From contig CAJXJR010000013.1 in the NCBI GenBank assembly GCA_913055155.1, positions 62,001-126,000 of the forward strand: DNA of 64,000 nt, written 5' to 3'. This document shows positions 36,285-45,584 of this stretch, one piece after another (the first letter of the stretch is position 1; each line of letters opens with the position of its first letter). The translations under genes were made by a program, and so were the position numbers. This DNA comes from an uncultured Erythrobacter sp. GTDB lineage: Bacteria; Pseudomonadota; Alphaproteobacteria; Sphingomonadales; Sphingomonadaceae. A model generated the notes under the pieces. That model was given only the letters and a program-made list of their open reading frames with translations. It made no database searches and was not told where the DNA came from.

Positions 36285-37497
36285 CGCGGCAAGTCCCCTG
36301 CTCCATGCCAAGCAGCTGCGGCAGGTCTGCCAGCATGGCCGGCCAGCTCATCTGTTCGAGGACGAAGCGGCGCGCCTCGCTGCCCAGCGCGTGCCCAGTC
36401 TCCGGTTCCTCGCTCAGGCGCAGCAGGTTGGCGACGAAGGCCGCGTCGTCCTCTGCGATTACGAACTGTGCATTGCTGCGTGCATCGATCCCGGTGGCGG
36501 CATCGGCGGACACCACCACTGGCCGCGCCATGGCCATGGCTTCCAGCACCTTGTTCTGCACCCCGCGCGCAATCGTAAGCGGGGCGACAACGACATCGGC
36601 ACCTGCCAGCCACGGGCGGGTATCGGGTACCTCGCCCACCACCTGCGTGCCATTCACACCCTCCAGCGCGAGCACTTCGCGAGCAGGGGCGCGACCGACC
36701 ACGTGGAACCGTGCCTCAGGCAGCGCTTGCCGCACCTCTGGCATGATCCGCTGCGCCATTCGCACGGCTGCCTCGACATTGGGTGCGTAGTCCATCTGTC
36801 CAGTGAAGACATAATGCGGGCCGCCTGTCGCAAGCGATGGCTCCGGCTGAATGGCGGCGGGATCGAACACAGCGCAATCGATGCCGTTGCGCAAAGCGCG
36901 GATGTCGTGCGTGCCGGGCGTCCGGCTGCGCAGGAATTCGGCCTCGGCCTCGCTCACCAGCAAGGTAGCGTCGGCGCGCGCAACCAGATCGGCCTCGACC
37001 GCCTTCAGCAAACGCCCTTCACGGCTGTCCATCCAGCTGCGCGGCGCCTTGCCGGCCTTGCCGTAGGCTTCGAACTTGGCGGAATCGACATCGACAAGGT
37101 CCAGCAACAGGCGTCCGCGCCAGCCTTGCGGCACATATTGCCCCATCTGGCCGGAAAAGACGTAGATCGCCGAAATATCGCGGGTGCGGATCGTTTCCTC
37201 CACCCAGCGCGCCAGCCTGGCGGAACGGAACGCTGTAAAGCTGACCGGCTCGCCGCGCAGCAACGCCTCGACACCCGCCAGCGACAACGGCTTGGAGCGG
37301 CGCGGCATGCACCAGCTCTTGGCGACCTCGGCCAGCATGTGTTCGTTCGCGACATCGGCATCGGTCTCGGCCAGGCAGCCGACATGCACCGGCGCGATCC
37401 GCGCCAGGGCCTTCAGCACATGGTGCGAACGGATCTTGTCGCCGCGGTCGGGTGGGAACGGCAACCGGTAGGCAAGGAAGAGGATCTGGCCACTCAC
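36274..37497 (-). CDS. XrtA/PEP-CTERM system glycosyltransferase (TIGR03087-like)
   Basis: A 407-residue GT4-type glycosyltransferase of the exosortase A system. The N-terminus GQILFLAYRLPFPPDRGDKI is typical, with R-S-H-H next. The nucleotide-sugar end has APLTIARGVQNKVLEAMAMARPVV near residue 310. The start is GTG at 37497, which overlaps the FemAB stop as GTGA; a longer frame starting 37560 has no family content. It should add a sugar to the exopolysaccharide repeat on the cytoplasmic face; the specific sugar is unknown. Confidence 0.92.
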   Translation of the reverse strand: MSGQILFLAYRLPFPPDRGDKIRSHHVLKALARIAPVHVGCLAETDADVANEHMLAEVAKSWCMPRRSKPLSLAGVEALLRGEPVSFTAFRSARLARWVEETIRTRDISAIYVFSGQMGQYVPQGWRGRLLLDLVDVDSAKFEAYGKAGKAPRSWMDSREGRLLKAVEADLVARADATLLVSEAEAEFLRSRTPGTHDIRALRNGIDCAVFDPAAIQPEPSLATGGPHYVFTGQMDYAPNVEAAVRMAQRIMPEVRQALPEARFHVVGRAPAREVLALEGVNGTQVVGEVPDTRPWLAGADVVVAPLTIARGVQNKVLEAMAMARPVVVSADAATGIDARSNAQFVIAEDDAAFVANLLRLSEEPETGHALGSEARRFVLEQMSWPAMLADLPQLLGMEQGTCRDAA

Positions 37498-38552
37498 CCC
37501 AACCCCCGCGCGATGTAAGGCCCGACGAGGTTGGCGAGCGGCAGCGGCAGCTTCTTCCACAGCGCGATGCGCGACTGGTGCCGCGCGCTGGTGGGATCGG
37601 CATCGCGCGCCTCGTGCCCCGGCGCGGTCCAGCTGGCGTAGGACAACGGCTGTGGGTCGAAACCCCAGTTCTTCTTGAAGTGGTAAGCCCCGCTGCCGGT
37701 CTTGCTGCGCCCGAAGTCGAAGCGGTCGCAGCCGCGCTTGCGAGCGTGCAGCATTAGTTCGTAATACATCCGATCATTGGCGCGCAGGCGGCGGGCATCC
37801 CAGGTGCCCCCGCCCCAGTAGGGCATCACCGCGCCGTCGTGATACAGCGACAGCACGCTGGCGATGGGCGTGCCCTCGTTCCATACTGTCAGGATATCGG
37901 CGTCGAGCCGGTTTATCACGGAATCGAACAGGCTTTGGGGAAACACCGGCGTGCCCAGGTTGCGCACGCTTTCGGCATAGACCTTGTAATGCGCCGCGCG
38001 CTCCAGTGAAGCCGCGCCTGTGGTAACGGCAAAATCGTGCTTCAGCCCCTTGCGCACTTCGGCGCGCTGCTTGCGCGGGATGGCGGTCAGCTGCGCCTCG
38101 TCATCCTCCGCCAGGGGGGCGATGAAACCGCAATGGCTATCCTGCCGCACCTGCCAGCCCTCCCCCGCGAAACCGCCACGCAGTTCGACCGTGGGGCACG
38201 ACAGCCGCAGCGCCAGCTTTTGCACCGCATCGCCCAGCAGGCAGGCGGTAACATCATTCTGTGCCAGCACCCCGCCCTCCACGGCAAAGCCGGACGAGGC
38301 GAGCATGCGGCCGAAAATCGGCGAGTGCACTTCGGTCAGCGGCAGCCAGCCGGTCAGGCGACCACCCTTCTCCGCCACCAGCCCGCGCGCGCGCTGGCTG
38401 ATGCCTTCCTCCACCGCCAGCAACCATGCCGGGCGATGGAAAACGGACCCGCCATGTTCGGCGACAAAGCCTTCGATCCGCGCTGCTTCGTCAGGCTGGT
38501 GCAGGTCCACGGCGTGCACGCTTTCGCGAGCCAGGGCGAAGGGCGCGTTCAT
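37494..38552 (-). CDS. FemAB-like acyltransferase, XrtA/PEP-CTERM associated
   Basis: A 352-residue protein of the GNAT-fold FemAB type. Conserved elements include GGSVFHRPAWLLAVEEG near residue 34, KQRAEVRKGLKHDF near 165, and DRFDFGRSKTGSGAYHFKKN near 288, which is the C-terminal signature. Such proteins transfer aminoacyl or acyl groups, so it may decorate the polysaccharide. The gene overlaps the deacetylase upstream and the glycosyltransferase downstream by four bases each. Confidence 0.9.
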   Translation of the reverse strand: MNAPFALARESVHAVDLHQPDEAARIEGFVAEHGGSVFHRPAWLLAVEEGISQRARGLVAEKGGRLTGWLPLTEVHSPIFGRMLASSGFAVEGGVLAQNDVTACLLGDAVQKLALRLSCPTVELRGGFAGEGWQVRQDSHCGFIAPLAEDDEAQLTAIPRKQRAEVRKGLKHDFAVTTGAASLERAAHYKVYAESVRNLGTPVFPQSLFDSVINRLDADILTVWNEGTPIASVLSLYHDGAVMPYWGGGTWDARRLRANDRMYYELMLHARKRGCDRFDFGRSKTGSGAYHFKKNWGFDPQPLSYASWTAPGHEARDADPTSARHQSRIALWKKLPLPLANLVGPYIARGLG

Positions 38553-39460
38553 CCGTGCACCGCCTTTTCAAGCCGCAGGCGCAGGTTTTCGCGCTTGGCG
38601 ACCGCGTCCATCCTTCCCCACTGGAATTCGCGCACCAGTTGCTCCAGCTTGCCCGCCATCTTGTCGAGGTTGGTGTAGTGGCGCAGGCGCGAACGCAGCG
38701 GCGCGCCGGAGACACGCGGTTGGCCAGGGTCGATTTCCCAGGGGTGGAAATAGAACACGGCCGGGCGGCCATCGTTGCGATTGACCTGGCGGATCGCCCA
38801 GCGGCTGAAGGCATAGGGCAACACGCGGAAGAACCCGCCTCCACCAGCTGCCAGCCGCTTGCCGCGAAACACGGCCGTGGTGACCGGAATCTCCACGAAA
38901 TTGCTGCCTTCGACGGGCTTGAAGGCAAATCGCGGTGCCTCGGCCCAGCCATAATGGTCGTGCGCAATCGGCGCCACGCTGGAGGAATAGGCATAACCCG
39001 CCTCTGCCAGCACCTCGTGCGCCCACGGCGTGCGCGCGTCGATGGAGAAGCTGGGAGCGCGATAGCCCACCACCCGCGTGCCGCTGGCGTCTTCCAGCAC
39101 ATTGCGCGTGCGGGCAATGTCGGTGGCAAAGCTGCGCGCATCCATGCGGAACACGCGCTGGTCATCCCAGCCGTGGCTGGCGATCTCGTGGCCGCGATCG
39201 GCAATGTCGCGCAGCAGGCCGGCATGGCGCTGCGCCACCCAGCCTAGCGTGAAAAAGGTGCCCTTGGCGTCGACGGCATCGAACAGGTCGAGGATCTGGC
39301 GGACATTGCGGTCCACCCGGTCATCCAGCGCGCCCCACTGGTCACGCTCAATAACGTCCTCAAACGCGCCCACCTGGAACCAGTCCTCGACATCGACCGA
39401 CAGGCCGTTGACGATGGTCTCCGGCTTGTCCGGCCTGTTGACGAAACTCTGCGCGTTCAC
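38549..39460 (-). CDS. polysaccharide deacetylase, XrtA-associated (DUF3473 type)
   Basis: A 303-residue NodB-fold deacetylase. The N-terminal motif is SVDVEDWFQ near residue 23. The metal/His motif is HEIASHGWDDQRVF near 90. FYFHPWEIDPGQPR near 240 is the segment specific to the exosortase-associated subgroup with the DUF3473 C-terminus. No signal peptide is visible, so action on lipid-linked intermediates is likely (inference). Its ATG at 39460 lies 26 bases after the original end of the ATPase frame. Confidence 0.92.
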   Translation of the reverse strand: MNAQSFVNRPDKPETIVNGLSVDVEDWFQVGAFEDVIERDQWGALDDRVDRNVRQILDLFDAVDAKGTFFTLGWVAQRHAGLLRDIADRGHEIASHGWDDQRVFRMDARSFATDIARTRNVLEDASGTRVVGYRAPSFSIDARTPWAHEVLAEAGYAYSSSVAPIAHDHYGWAEAPRFAFKPVEGSNFVEIPVTTAVFRGKRLAAGGGGFFRVLPYAFSRWAIRQVNRNDGRPAVFYFHPWEIDPGQPRVSGAPLRSRLRHYTNLDKMAGKLEQLVREFQWGRMDAVAKRENLRLRLEKAVHG

Positions 39461-39681
39461 GGCGGTTCAGCTCCTGCGGCGGTCCATCAGGCAGCCTTGC
39501 TCGAATCCATTTCGCTTTCGATCCAGTCGATCAGCATGGTCAGCGTCTGGCGGATCGTGCGCTCCTGCTCGAAACACTTGGCTTCGACACGGGCGATCTG
39601 CGCGCGCAGCGTTTCGACCTCGGGCGTTACCGTTTCGGCAATCGCGGCATCGCGCTGTTCGGCCATCTCGACGATGGCCTG

Positions 39682-40641
39682 CTACAATTCGGCGATCTGC
39701 GCATCGCGTTCGGCTAGGTATTGCTCGAGCATTACCTTGTCGACGCGCGGCGTGGTCGGCATGGCCGTCACCGGCTCGAAGCTGGCTTCCTGCTTGGGCA
39801 TCGGCGAAGGTGCGGCTTCGGGGAAGGCGCGTTCGGCTTCCATCTCGGCCAGCACGTTCTGCAGCATGGCGGCATCGATGCGGTTGCGCTCTTCCACAGC
39901 GCCCAGCAACAGCAGGCGGTTGGCGATCTGGTTCACCCGGCGCGGGATACCGCCGCTGGCTTCGTACAGTTCGGCGAACACGCGCTGGTCGAAAGCGGGA
40001 TTGCCATCCCAGCCCACGATCTTCAGGCGGTGGACGATGTAGGGCTCGATCTCGCCCTTCTGCATCGGCTCCAGGTGGTGCGCGGCGATCACGCGCTGGC
40101 GCAACTGCTCCAGCCCCGGATCGCTCTGCAAGGTAGAGCGGAATTCAGGCTGACCCAGCAGCAGCGTCTGCAGCAGCGGGTGGTTGCCTAGCTGGAAGTT
40201 GGACAGCATGCGCAGTTCCTCGAGGGCGGAGACCGTGAGGTTCTGCGATTCGTCCATCACCAGCAGACAGCGCCGGCCTTCGCGGGCTTCCTCGTGCAGG
40301 AAACTCTCGATTTCGGTGAGCGCGGTAGCCTTGTCGTGCCCTTCGATATCGAGGCCGAAGCTGCGCGCCACCACATGGACGATTTCCTCGCCGTCCAGCT
40401 TGCTGGTGACGACCTGCGCCACGGTGACCTGGCTTTCGTCCAGGCTTTCCATCATGTGCGCGACCAGCGTCGACTTGCCCGAGCCCACTTCGCCGGTGAT
40501 GACGATGAAGCCCTCGCCCTGCGCCAGGCCATAGCCGAGGTAGGACAGCGCCTTGCGGTGCGTGACCGAGCGGAAATAGAATTCCGGATCGGGCGTCAGC
40601 TGGAAAGGCTTGCCGGTGAGGCCGTAGAAGTTATCGAACAT
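39682..40641 (-). CDS. XrtA-associated AAA+ ATPase, cut short by an in-frame amber codon
   Basis: ExeA/GspA-type AAA ATPase of the exosortase A cluster. The sequence reads MFDNFYGLTGKPFQLTPDPE, then Walker A VITGEVGSGKSTLVAHMM near residue 47 and Walker B CLLVMDESQNLTVS near 126. The frame stops at a TAG (39682-39684) after 319 residues. The same frame continues uninterrupted for another 65 codons to a TGA at 39487 as a charged coiled-coil tail (QAIVEMAEQRDAAIAE at first). The codon following the TAG is CAG, so a CAG to TAG change is the simplest explanation. The AAA domain is complete, so a truncated protein might still work. Confidence 0.85.
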   Translation of the reverse strand: MFDNFYGLTGKPFQLTPDPEFYFRSVTHRKALSYLGYGLAQGEGFIVITGEVGSGKSTLVAHMMESLDESQVTVAQVVTSKLDGEEIVHVVARSFGLDIEGHDKATALTEIESFLHEEAREGRRCLLVMDESQNLTVSALEELRMLSNFQLGNHPLLQTLLLGQPEFRSTLQSDPGLEQLRQRVIAAHHLEPMQKGEIEPYIVHRLKIVGWDGNPAFDQRVFAELYEASGGIPRRVNQIANRLLLLGAVEERNRIDAAMLQNVLAEMEAERAFPEAAPSPMPKQEASFEPVTAMPTTPRVDKVMLEQYLAERDAQIAEL

Positions 40642-40666
40642 GGGTCTGGTCTCCTTGATGACCCTA

Positions 40667-42346
40667 TCAATCAAAGGTGTAGCGAAGGCCCAGCAGGGCC
40701 GATGCAGATGAATAATCGGGCAGGTTGTCGCGGCTGATCCCGTCCAAGCCGACGGCGGCAACGCCGGTCAGCCCGCGCCACAGGTTGCGGTTGTAGGCGA
40801 CCGAGGCGGAGTAGCCGATGCCATCGCCAAGATTACCCGAACCCGCGTCGAACCAGCTGGCATAGGCCCCTGCGGAAATACCCGAATTGCGATCCAGCTG
40901 CTGCGCCAGGTTGGCGGCGACGTAATAGCTTTCGTCGATCACGCCACCGACATCGGCCAGCACGGTGTTCTCGCCGCCGAAGAAGCTGCGCCGATCGTAG
41001 CCCGCGCCGATACCGAAAGATGTGCGCCCGCGCGACCAGCCATAGCTGGCGGCAATCCCGCGGTTGCGGAACACCGAGCTGCGCAGCGAATTGAGCTGCG
41101 CCAGCGTGCAGTTGTTGCCTTCCACGCCGATCACGCAGCCGCCAAGGTCGCCCGAGATCGGGTTGCGCGCGGCGGTGAATTCGGTGCCCAGCAGGTCCAG
41201 AGCACTGGTCAGCTGCCCGCCAAAGCCGGTGATGTTGTCGTAAACGGCAATGTTCAGGCCCGAATGGGAATTGGGGGAGTAGGACAGGTTACCGTAATAG
41301 GTGGTAGAGCCGTAGCGGCGTCCCACGTGCGCTTCCACCGAGGTGCGACTGCTGGGCCGCCACATCACGCCCACGTCCCAGATCAGCCCGTCAGTCTCGT
41401 AGACGATCTGGCGCGGCTGGCTGTCATCGGTGACAAGGCGGCCATCGGGGCCGATCACCGGGTCGCCGTTCGCGTCCAGCAGGGCATCACGGCTCGAAAT
41501 CTGCACGTCTTCGTAGCCGACGCCGCCCACCAGGGCGAGCGTGGGCGACAGCGGCACGGTAACGTCGCCGCGCACGTATTTGTCGTCGATCCGCTGGTCG
41601 AGGTTGGATACGTCCTGGCGGTTCCACCCTGCCCCAACGCCCACGCCGATCGGCGCGATCGTGCGCGGGGCCACGCCCACGCGAACGGCAGCATTGTGGG
41701 TGATCGAATCGTCGAAGATATCGACCGGGTCCTCGTCCGGCGCGGTAACGATGGCATCGGACGATTCCACACGGGCATAGCCCAGGCGATAGTGTCCACT
41801 GATCTCGACCGGGCCGGACCGCGTCTGCACCGAAGGTCCGGCGTAAACGGCATAGACCTGGCTGGTCGAATCCTCGTTGCCGCCGATCTACCCGACGGAA
41901 CTGAAACCGCTGCCGTCCACGCTGGTACGCGAGGCAAGTCCGCCTGCCTCCAGCGTCACGCCGCGGCGATAGAGCCCCATGGAGGCACGCGCGATGCCGG
42001 AAATCGTATCGCTGTCGACAGCGTTGCCGTAGCCGATATCGCGCTCGTAACGGAGCGAGGCCGAGGCCGCGCTGTTGCGCCCGGTCACACTCGCATCCAC
42101 ACCGGCAGCAAGCTGGGTGTAGGTCAGCACGTCGCTACCCGGCTCGATCTGCGCGGTGACGACCTGTGAGGCTTCAATGTAGGGTCGCACATCGGCGCCA
42201 TTGGTGCGGTCGGGTCGATCACTGTCGCGGCTGGCATCCATGGCGGATGCGGCCGAGCCCTGTTCCTGCGCTTGCGCACACTGCGACACCGCGACAGGCG
42301 CCACGGCGAGACCAAGGGCAATGCTGGGACGATAGTGCATCGGCAT
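40667..42346 (-). pseudogene. XrtA/PEP-CTERM outer-membrane beta-barrel protein, interrupted by amber codon
   Basis: The frame of 559 codons starts at ATG 42346 with a leader ending AQAQEQGSA. It resembles the TIGR03016 family of exosortase-linked outer-membrane proteins, with many beta strands and a C-terminal GLRYTFD anchor motif. A TAG at 41888-41890 stops it after residue 152 (GSGFSSVG). Translation in the same frame resumes IGGNEDSTSQVYAVYAG and runs to the end. No start codon with a good ribosome site follows the stop; the GTG at 41830 lacks a leader. As sequenced, the barrel cannot be made without readthrough. Confidence 0.85.
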
Positions 42347-43350
42347 CACGGCTCCTCCCCGTAATAAGCGCCGAAGCGGCGTCCGCTGGGGCTGAAATGC
42401 GCCGCGTTCAGCAGCAGCTTGAGATCGGGGCAGGCCGAAAGCAGCGTCAGCGCATCTTCCAGCGCGCTCTGACCGGTGCGATCCGCCCTGGCGACCACGA
42501 TGGCCTGACCTACGTGCTTGGCCAGTTCGGCGGCCGGCGAAGCTGCAAGCGCCGGCGGGCTGTCGAAGATCACGATCCGCTTGGGCGAACCGCGCGTCAG
42601 CCGGTCCAGCACTTCGGCGGTGCGATGGCTGGCAAGGTATTCGCTGTCCGACGTGGTGTGGTTGCCTGCAGGCAGCACGTGCAGCCCGGCAACGTCGGTG
42701 GCCAGTACGCAGTCCTCCACCTTCAGGTCTTCGCGGGCCAGCACGTCCATGAAGCCCGGCCCCTTGGGCAGGCCCAGCATCCTGAGGACAGACGGCTTGG
42801 CGAAATCGGCATCCACCAGCAGCACTTCGCTGTCCTTCTCCGCCGCCATGGCCAGCGCCAGGTTGACCGCGCAATAGCTCTTGCCCTCGTCGGGATGCGG
42901 CGAACACACCAGCACGCGCTGCGCCAGCGCGCCGGACCCGGCCGCCTGCGCCTTGCGCACCGATTGCAGCACCTGCCGCTTCACGATGCGGAATTCCTCC
43001 AGCAACGCGGTCACCTGTCCTTCGGGCTGGATCAGGCCGAAACGCGTCAGACACTCGCGATCGATCGGATGTACGGTATCGCTGAATTCGACGTCTTCGT
43101 AGACCGGCTCGGGCGCTGGCGCAGGGGCCGCACCGGGCGTGGGCTGCGCCACGTCTTCTGGCACTGGTGGAAAGGCCAGCGGCGCTTCTGTCGCCTTTGT
43201 CCTGGGCGTTGCCCGGCGGGGACGGCGGTTGACGGGTTTCTTCAGCTCCTTGGGCACCTTGGCCGGCTTGTATCCGCCAAGGCCGAACATGCTTTCGGCT
43301 CGTTCCAGTAGCGTCTTGGGCGGCTCTGGCGTGTTGCTCTGATCAGTCAT
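42346..43350 (-). CDS. XrtA-associated tyrosine autokinase (Wzc/CpsD-type)
   Basis: A 334-residue cytoplasmic BY-kinase-type P-loop ATPase. A proline-rich N-terminal region (about residues 25-85) precedes the kinase core. The core has SPHPDEGKSYCAVNLALAMA (Walker A) near residue 155, VLLVDADFAKPS (Walker A') near 180 and RIVIFDSPPALA (Walker B) near 260. The C-terminus has only two tyrosines, in GAYYGEEP, fewer than in classical kinases. It would work with the chain-length protein encoded just upstream to control polymer length. The start codon of the next gene overlaps its stop by one base. Confidence 0.9.
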   Translation of the reverse strand: MTDQSNTPEPPKTLLERAESMFGLGGYKPAKVPKELKKPVNRRPRRATPRTKATEAPLAFPPVPEDVAQPTPGAAPAPAPEPVYEDVEFSDTVHPIDRECLTRFGLIQPEGQVTALLEEFRIVKRQVLQSVRKAQAAGSGALAQRVLVCSPHPDEGKSYCAVNLALAMAAEKDSEVLLVDADFAKPSVLRMLGLPKGPGFMDVLAREDLKVEDCVLATDVAGLHVLPAGNHTTSDSEYLASHRTAEVLDRLTRGSPKRIVIFDSPPALAASPAAELAKHVGQAIVVARADRTGQSALEDALTLLSACPDLKLLLNAAHFSPSGRRFGAYYGEEP

Positions 43351-43361
43351 CGCCCAGCTCC

Positions 43362-44879
43362 TCAGGCCACCATGCCGCGTTGGACGAATTCCACGCCCAG
43401 CAGCACCACGAACAGGACGCCAAGGCCACCGACCCCGGCTGCGAAATACTTGAGGCGCTTGGTGCGCAGTTCGCGACCGGCCTCGGTGAATGTGTGCGAA
43501 ATCGTGCCGATCACCGGCAGGCCGAAGCTGCGCTCCAGCTGCCCTGCAGTGGCGAATGTGGAGCCCAGCTTGCTCATCGCATAGGCAGCGCCGCCACCGG
43601 CACCCATGCCCACGACCAGCACGCCGAAGAGCAGCAGCGGGCGGTTGGGCGCAGCAGGCTTGCGCGGTGTGGTGGGCGGATCGACAACCTCGAACTGCAC
43701 TGCGCTGCGTTCGCTTTCCACCTGTCCGCGCAGGCGCAGTTCCTCGCGGTCCTGCAGCAACTGGTCGTACTGCTCGCGCAGCACGTCATAGTCGCGGCGG
43801 ATGCGCTGGGCTTCGGCAGCGGCGCCGGGTTCGCGCATCTGGCTGGCCGTGATGGCGGCGATCTCTGACCGCAGCGCTGTTGCGCGCGACTGCAACGATT
43901 GCACGTTGGCCTGGCGCTCCACCAGCATCGATTGCAGCGTGGCATAGGCCGGGTTGGTCGCGCCACCGGCCGGGCCGGCAGCCTGTGCCTGTTCACGCAA
44001 GGTGGCGACCTGGCGGCGTGCGGCCACCATGTCCGGGTGTTCATCGGTAAGCCCGCGCGCTTCCAGCGCGGCAAGGTTCGCTTCCGCCTGTGCCAGCGAA
44101 GCTTGCGGACCGCCCGACCCCGGCGTGACGATAAAGCGCGGGGTGTTCGAAATCTGTCCTTCCAGCGCTGCCATCGCGCTCTGCGAGGCGGCAAGGTCGC
44201 TCTCGACACTGCGCAGTTCGGCGCGGGTGGCCGCCAGCTGGTTGGCAATCGCCTGCGCGCCGCCGATCAGTTCGGGATTGGCAGCCTCGAAGGCCAGGCG
44301 CCGTTCTTCGGCGACTTCCAGCTCGGCTTCGCGCTGGGCCAGTTGCTGGTTCAGGAACGCAATCGAATCCTGCATCTCGCCGCGCGCCCCGCCCAGGTTT
44401 TCCTCGCGGAAGATATCGATCATGCGCTGCGCGATGACCTGCGCCAGTTCGGCGTTCTCGGCATCGGACAGGTCGCTGCGACCGCTGGTGGCAGTGATTT
44501 CGAAGATGTTGTCGCCTTGGCTGACGACTTCGATGTCCTTGGTCAGGCCTTCAATGGCCGCTTCCATTTCGGTGGGTGTGGTCACGCTGTCACCGATGCG
44601 AGTGGAACGGACCACGGTTTCGAGGTTGACCGAGCTCACCAGCGTCTGGCGGATACGATCAATATCGCGCGCGCGGCTGGCAGCGCCAATGCCGATCTGT
44701 TCGGCCAGCACGTCGTCCAGCTGCACGAAGATGCGCGTTTCGCTCTCGTAGCTGTTGGGAATCAGCGCAACGACCAGCCAGCCCAGCAGGCAGGTCGCCC
44801 AGGCGACGCCCAGCGCCAGCCAGCGCCGATTCCAGATCGCCCATGTGCCGGCACGCAATTCTTCGAGAAGCTGGTTCAA
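43362..44879 (-). CDS. XrtA system polysaccharide chain-length determinant (Wzz/GumC-type)
   Basis: Inner-membrane polysaccharide copolymerase, 505 residues. A first helix (WLALGVAWATCLLGWLVVAL) is near residue 20 and further helices follow at the end, the last in LKYFAAGVGGLGVLFVVLLG. The long periplasmic part is coiled coil, with heptads between residues 170 and 370 (LAQREAELEVAEERRLAFEA). A PxxP-like segment (PPTTPRKPAAPNRP) lies before the C-terminal helices, as in Wzz proteins. It lacks the fused kinase, which is the separate next gene, 11 bases downstream. Confidence 0.93.
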   Translation of the reverse strand: MNQLLEELRAGTWAIWNRRWLALGVAWATCLLGWLVVALIPNSYESETRIFVQLDDVLAEQIGIGAASRARDIDRIRQTLVSSVNLETVVRSTRIGDSVTTPTEMEAAIEGLTKDIEVVSQGDNIFEITATSGRSDLSDAENAELAQVIAQRMIDIFREENLGGARGEMQDSIAFLNQQLAQREAELEVAEERRLAFEAANPELIGGAQAIANQLAATRAELRSVESDLAASQSAMAALEGQISNTPRFIVTPGSGGPQASLAQAEANLAALEARGLTDEHPDMVAARRQVATLREQAQAAGPAGGATNPAYATLQSMLVERQANVQSLQSRATALRSEIAAITASQMREPGAAAEAQRIRRDYDVLREQYDQLLQDREELRLRGQVESERSAVQFEVVDPPTTPRKPAAPNRPLLLFGVLVVGMGAGGGAAYAMSKLGSTFATAGQLERSFGLPVIGTISHTFTEAGRELRTKRLKYFAAGVGGLGVLFVVLLGVEFVQRGMVA

Positions 44880-44894
44880 GGTGGCCGTCCTTCC

Positions 44895-45581
44895 TTAGAA
44901 CATGCTCTCGGGGATGATGATCACGTCGCCGGGGTTCAGCATGACGTTGGCATCGCTGTCGCCGCGGCGCAGCAGGTCGGACAGGCGCAGCGAATACTCG
45001 CGCTGCTCGCCCGACTGGCGATCGAAACGGATCAGCGTGGCGCGGTTGCCCGCGGCGTATTCGGACAGGCCGCCGACCGCGATCATCGCATCGAGCAGCG
45101 TCATGTTGGCGCGGTAGGGGATCGAGGCAGGCTGTTCGGTTGCACCCACGATGCGCACCTGCTGGCTGAAGGTACCCGCGAACTCGTTCACGATCACCGT
45201 CACCAGCGGTTCCTCGATATATTGCGACAGCTGCAGGCGGATATCCTCTGCCAGCATGGTTGGCGTCTTGCCGACGGCCGGCATGTCGGCCACCAGCGGC
45301 GTGGTGATGCGGCCATCGGGGCGCACCTGCACTTCGGCACCCAGTTCGTCGTTACGCCAGACGTGGATGGTCAGCTTGTCGAGCGGGCCGATGACGTATT
45401 CCTCGCCCGGCCCTTCCTGCATGGCGACAAAGCGCGCAGGTTCCAGCTGCGGCCCTGCCGCACCCCCGCCGCAGCCGGACAGGCCAACGGCAAGGCTCGC
45501 CGAGGCGAGGAGGAGACTGACAGGCCTTTTTAGTGCGCATTTATGCGTCCTTCGCGAAGTACGGGTGGACCGCGCATGCAA
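44895..45581 (-). CDS. polysaccharide export lipoprotein (Wza/GumB-type), possible frameshift at start
   Basis: Outer-membrane or periplasmic export protein with a poly-export motif (YVIGPLDKLTIHVWRND, then PDGRITTPLVADM) and SLBB-like repeats. A lipobox, LSGC, follows a hydrophobic leader SLLLASASLAVG. The only in-frame start for the full sequence is TTG at 45581, which has no clear ribosome site. An ATG at 45540 has AAGGA seven bases upstream but lies one base out of frame. Removing one A from the five-A run (45527-45531 on plus strand) would give MRTKRPVSLLLASAS. See findings. Confidence 0.85.
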   Translation of the reverse strand: MHARSTRTSRRTHKCALKRPVSLLLASASLAVGLSGCGGGAAGPQLEPARFVAMQEGPGEEYVIGPLDKLTIHVWRNDELGAEVQVRPDGRITTPLVADMPAVGKTPTMLAEDIRLQLSQYIEEPLVTVIVNEFAGTFSQQVRIVGATEQPASIPYRANMTLLDAMIAVGGLSEYAAGNRATLIRFDRQSGEQREYSLRLSDLLRRGDSDANVMLNPGDVIIIPESMF

Positions 45582-45584
45582 TTC

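Noticed and set aside
39682-42346. Amber codons as a reassigned or recoded amino acid (pyrrolysine-like)
   Set aside because: TAG ends several other genes in the window as a normal stop, and no specific context or partner genes for recoding are seen.
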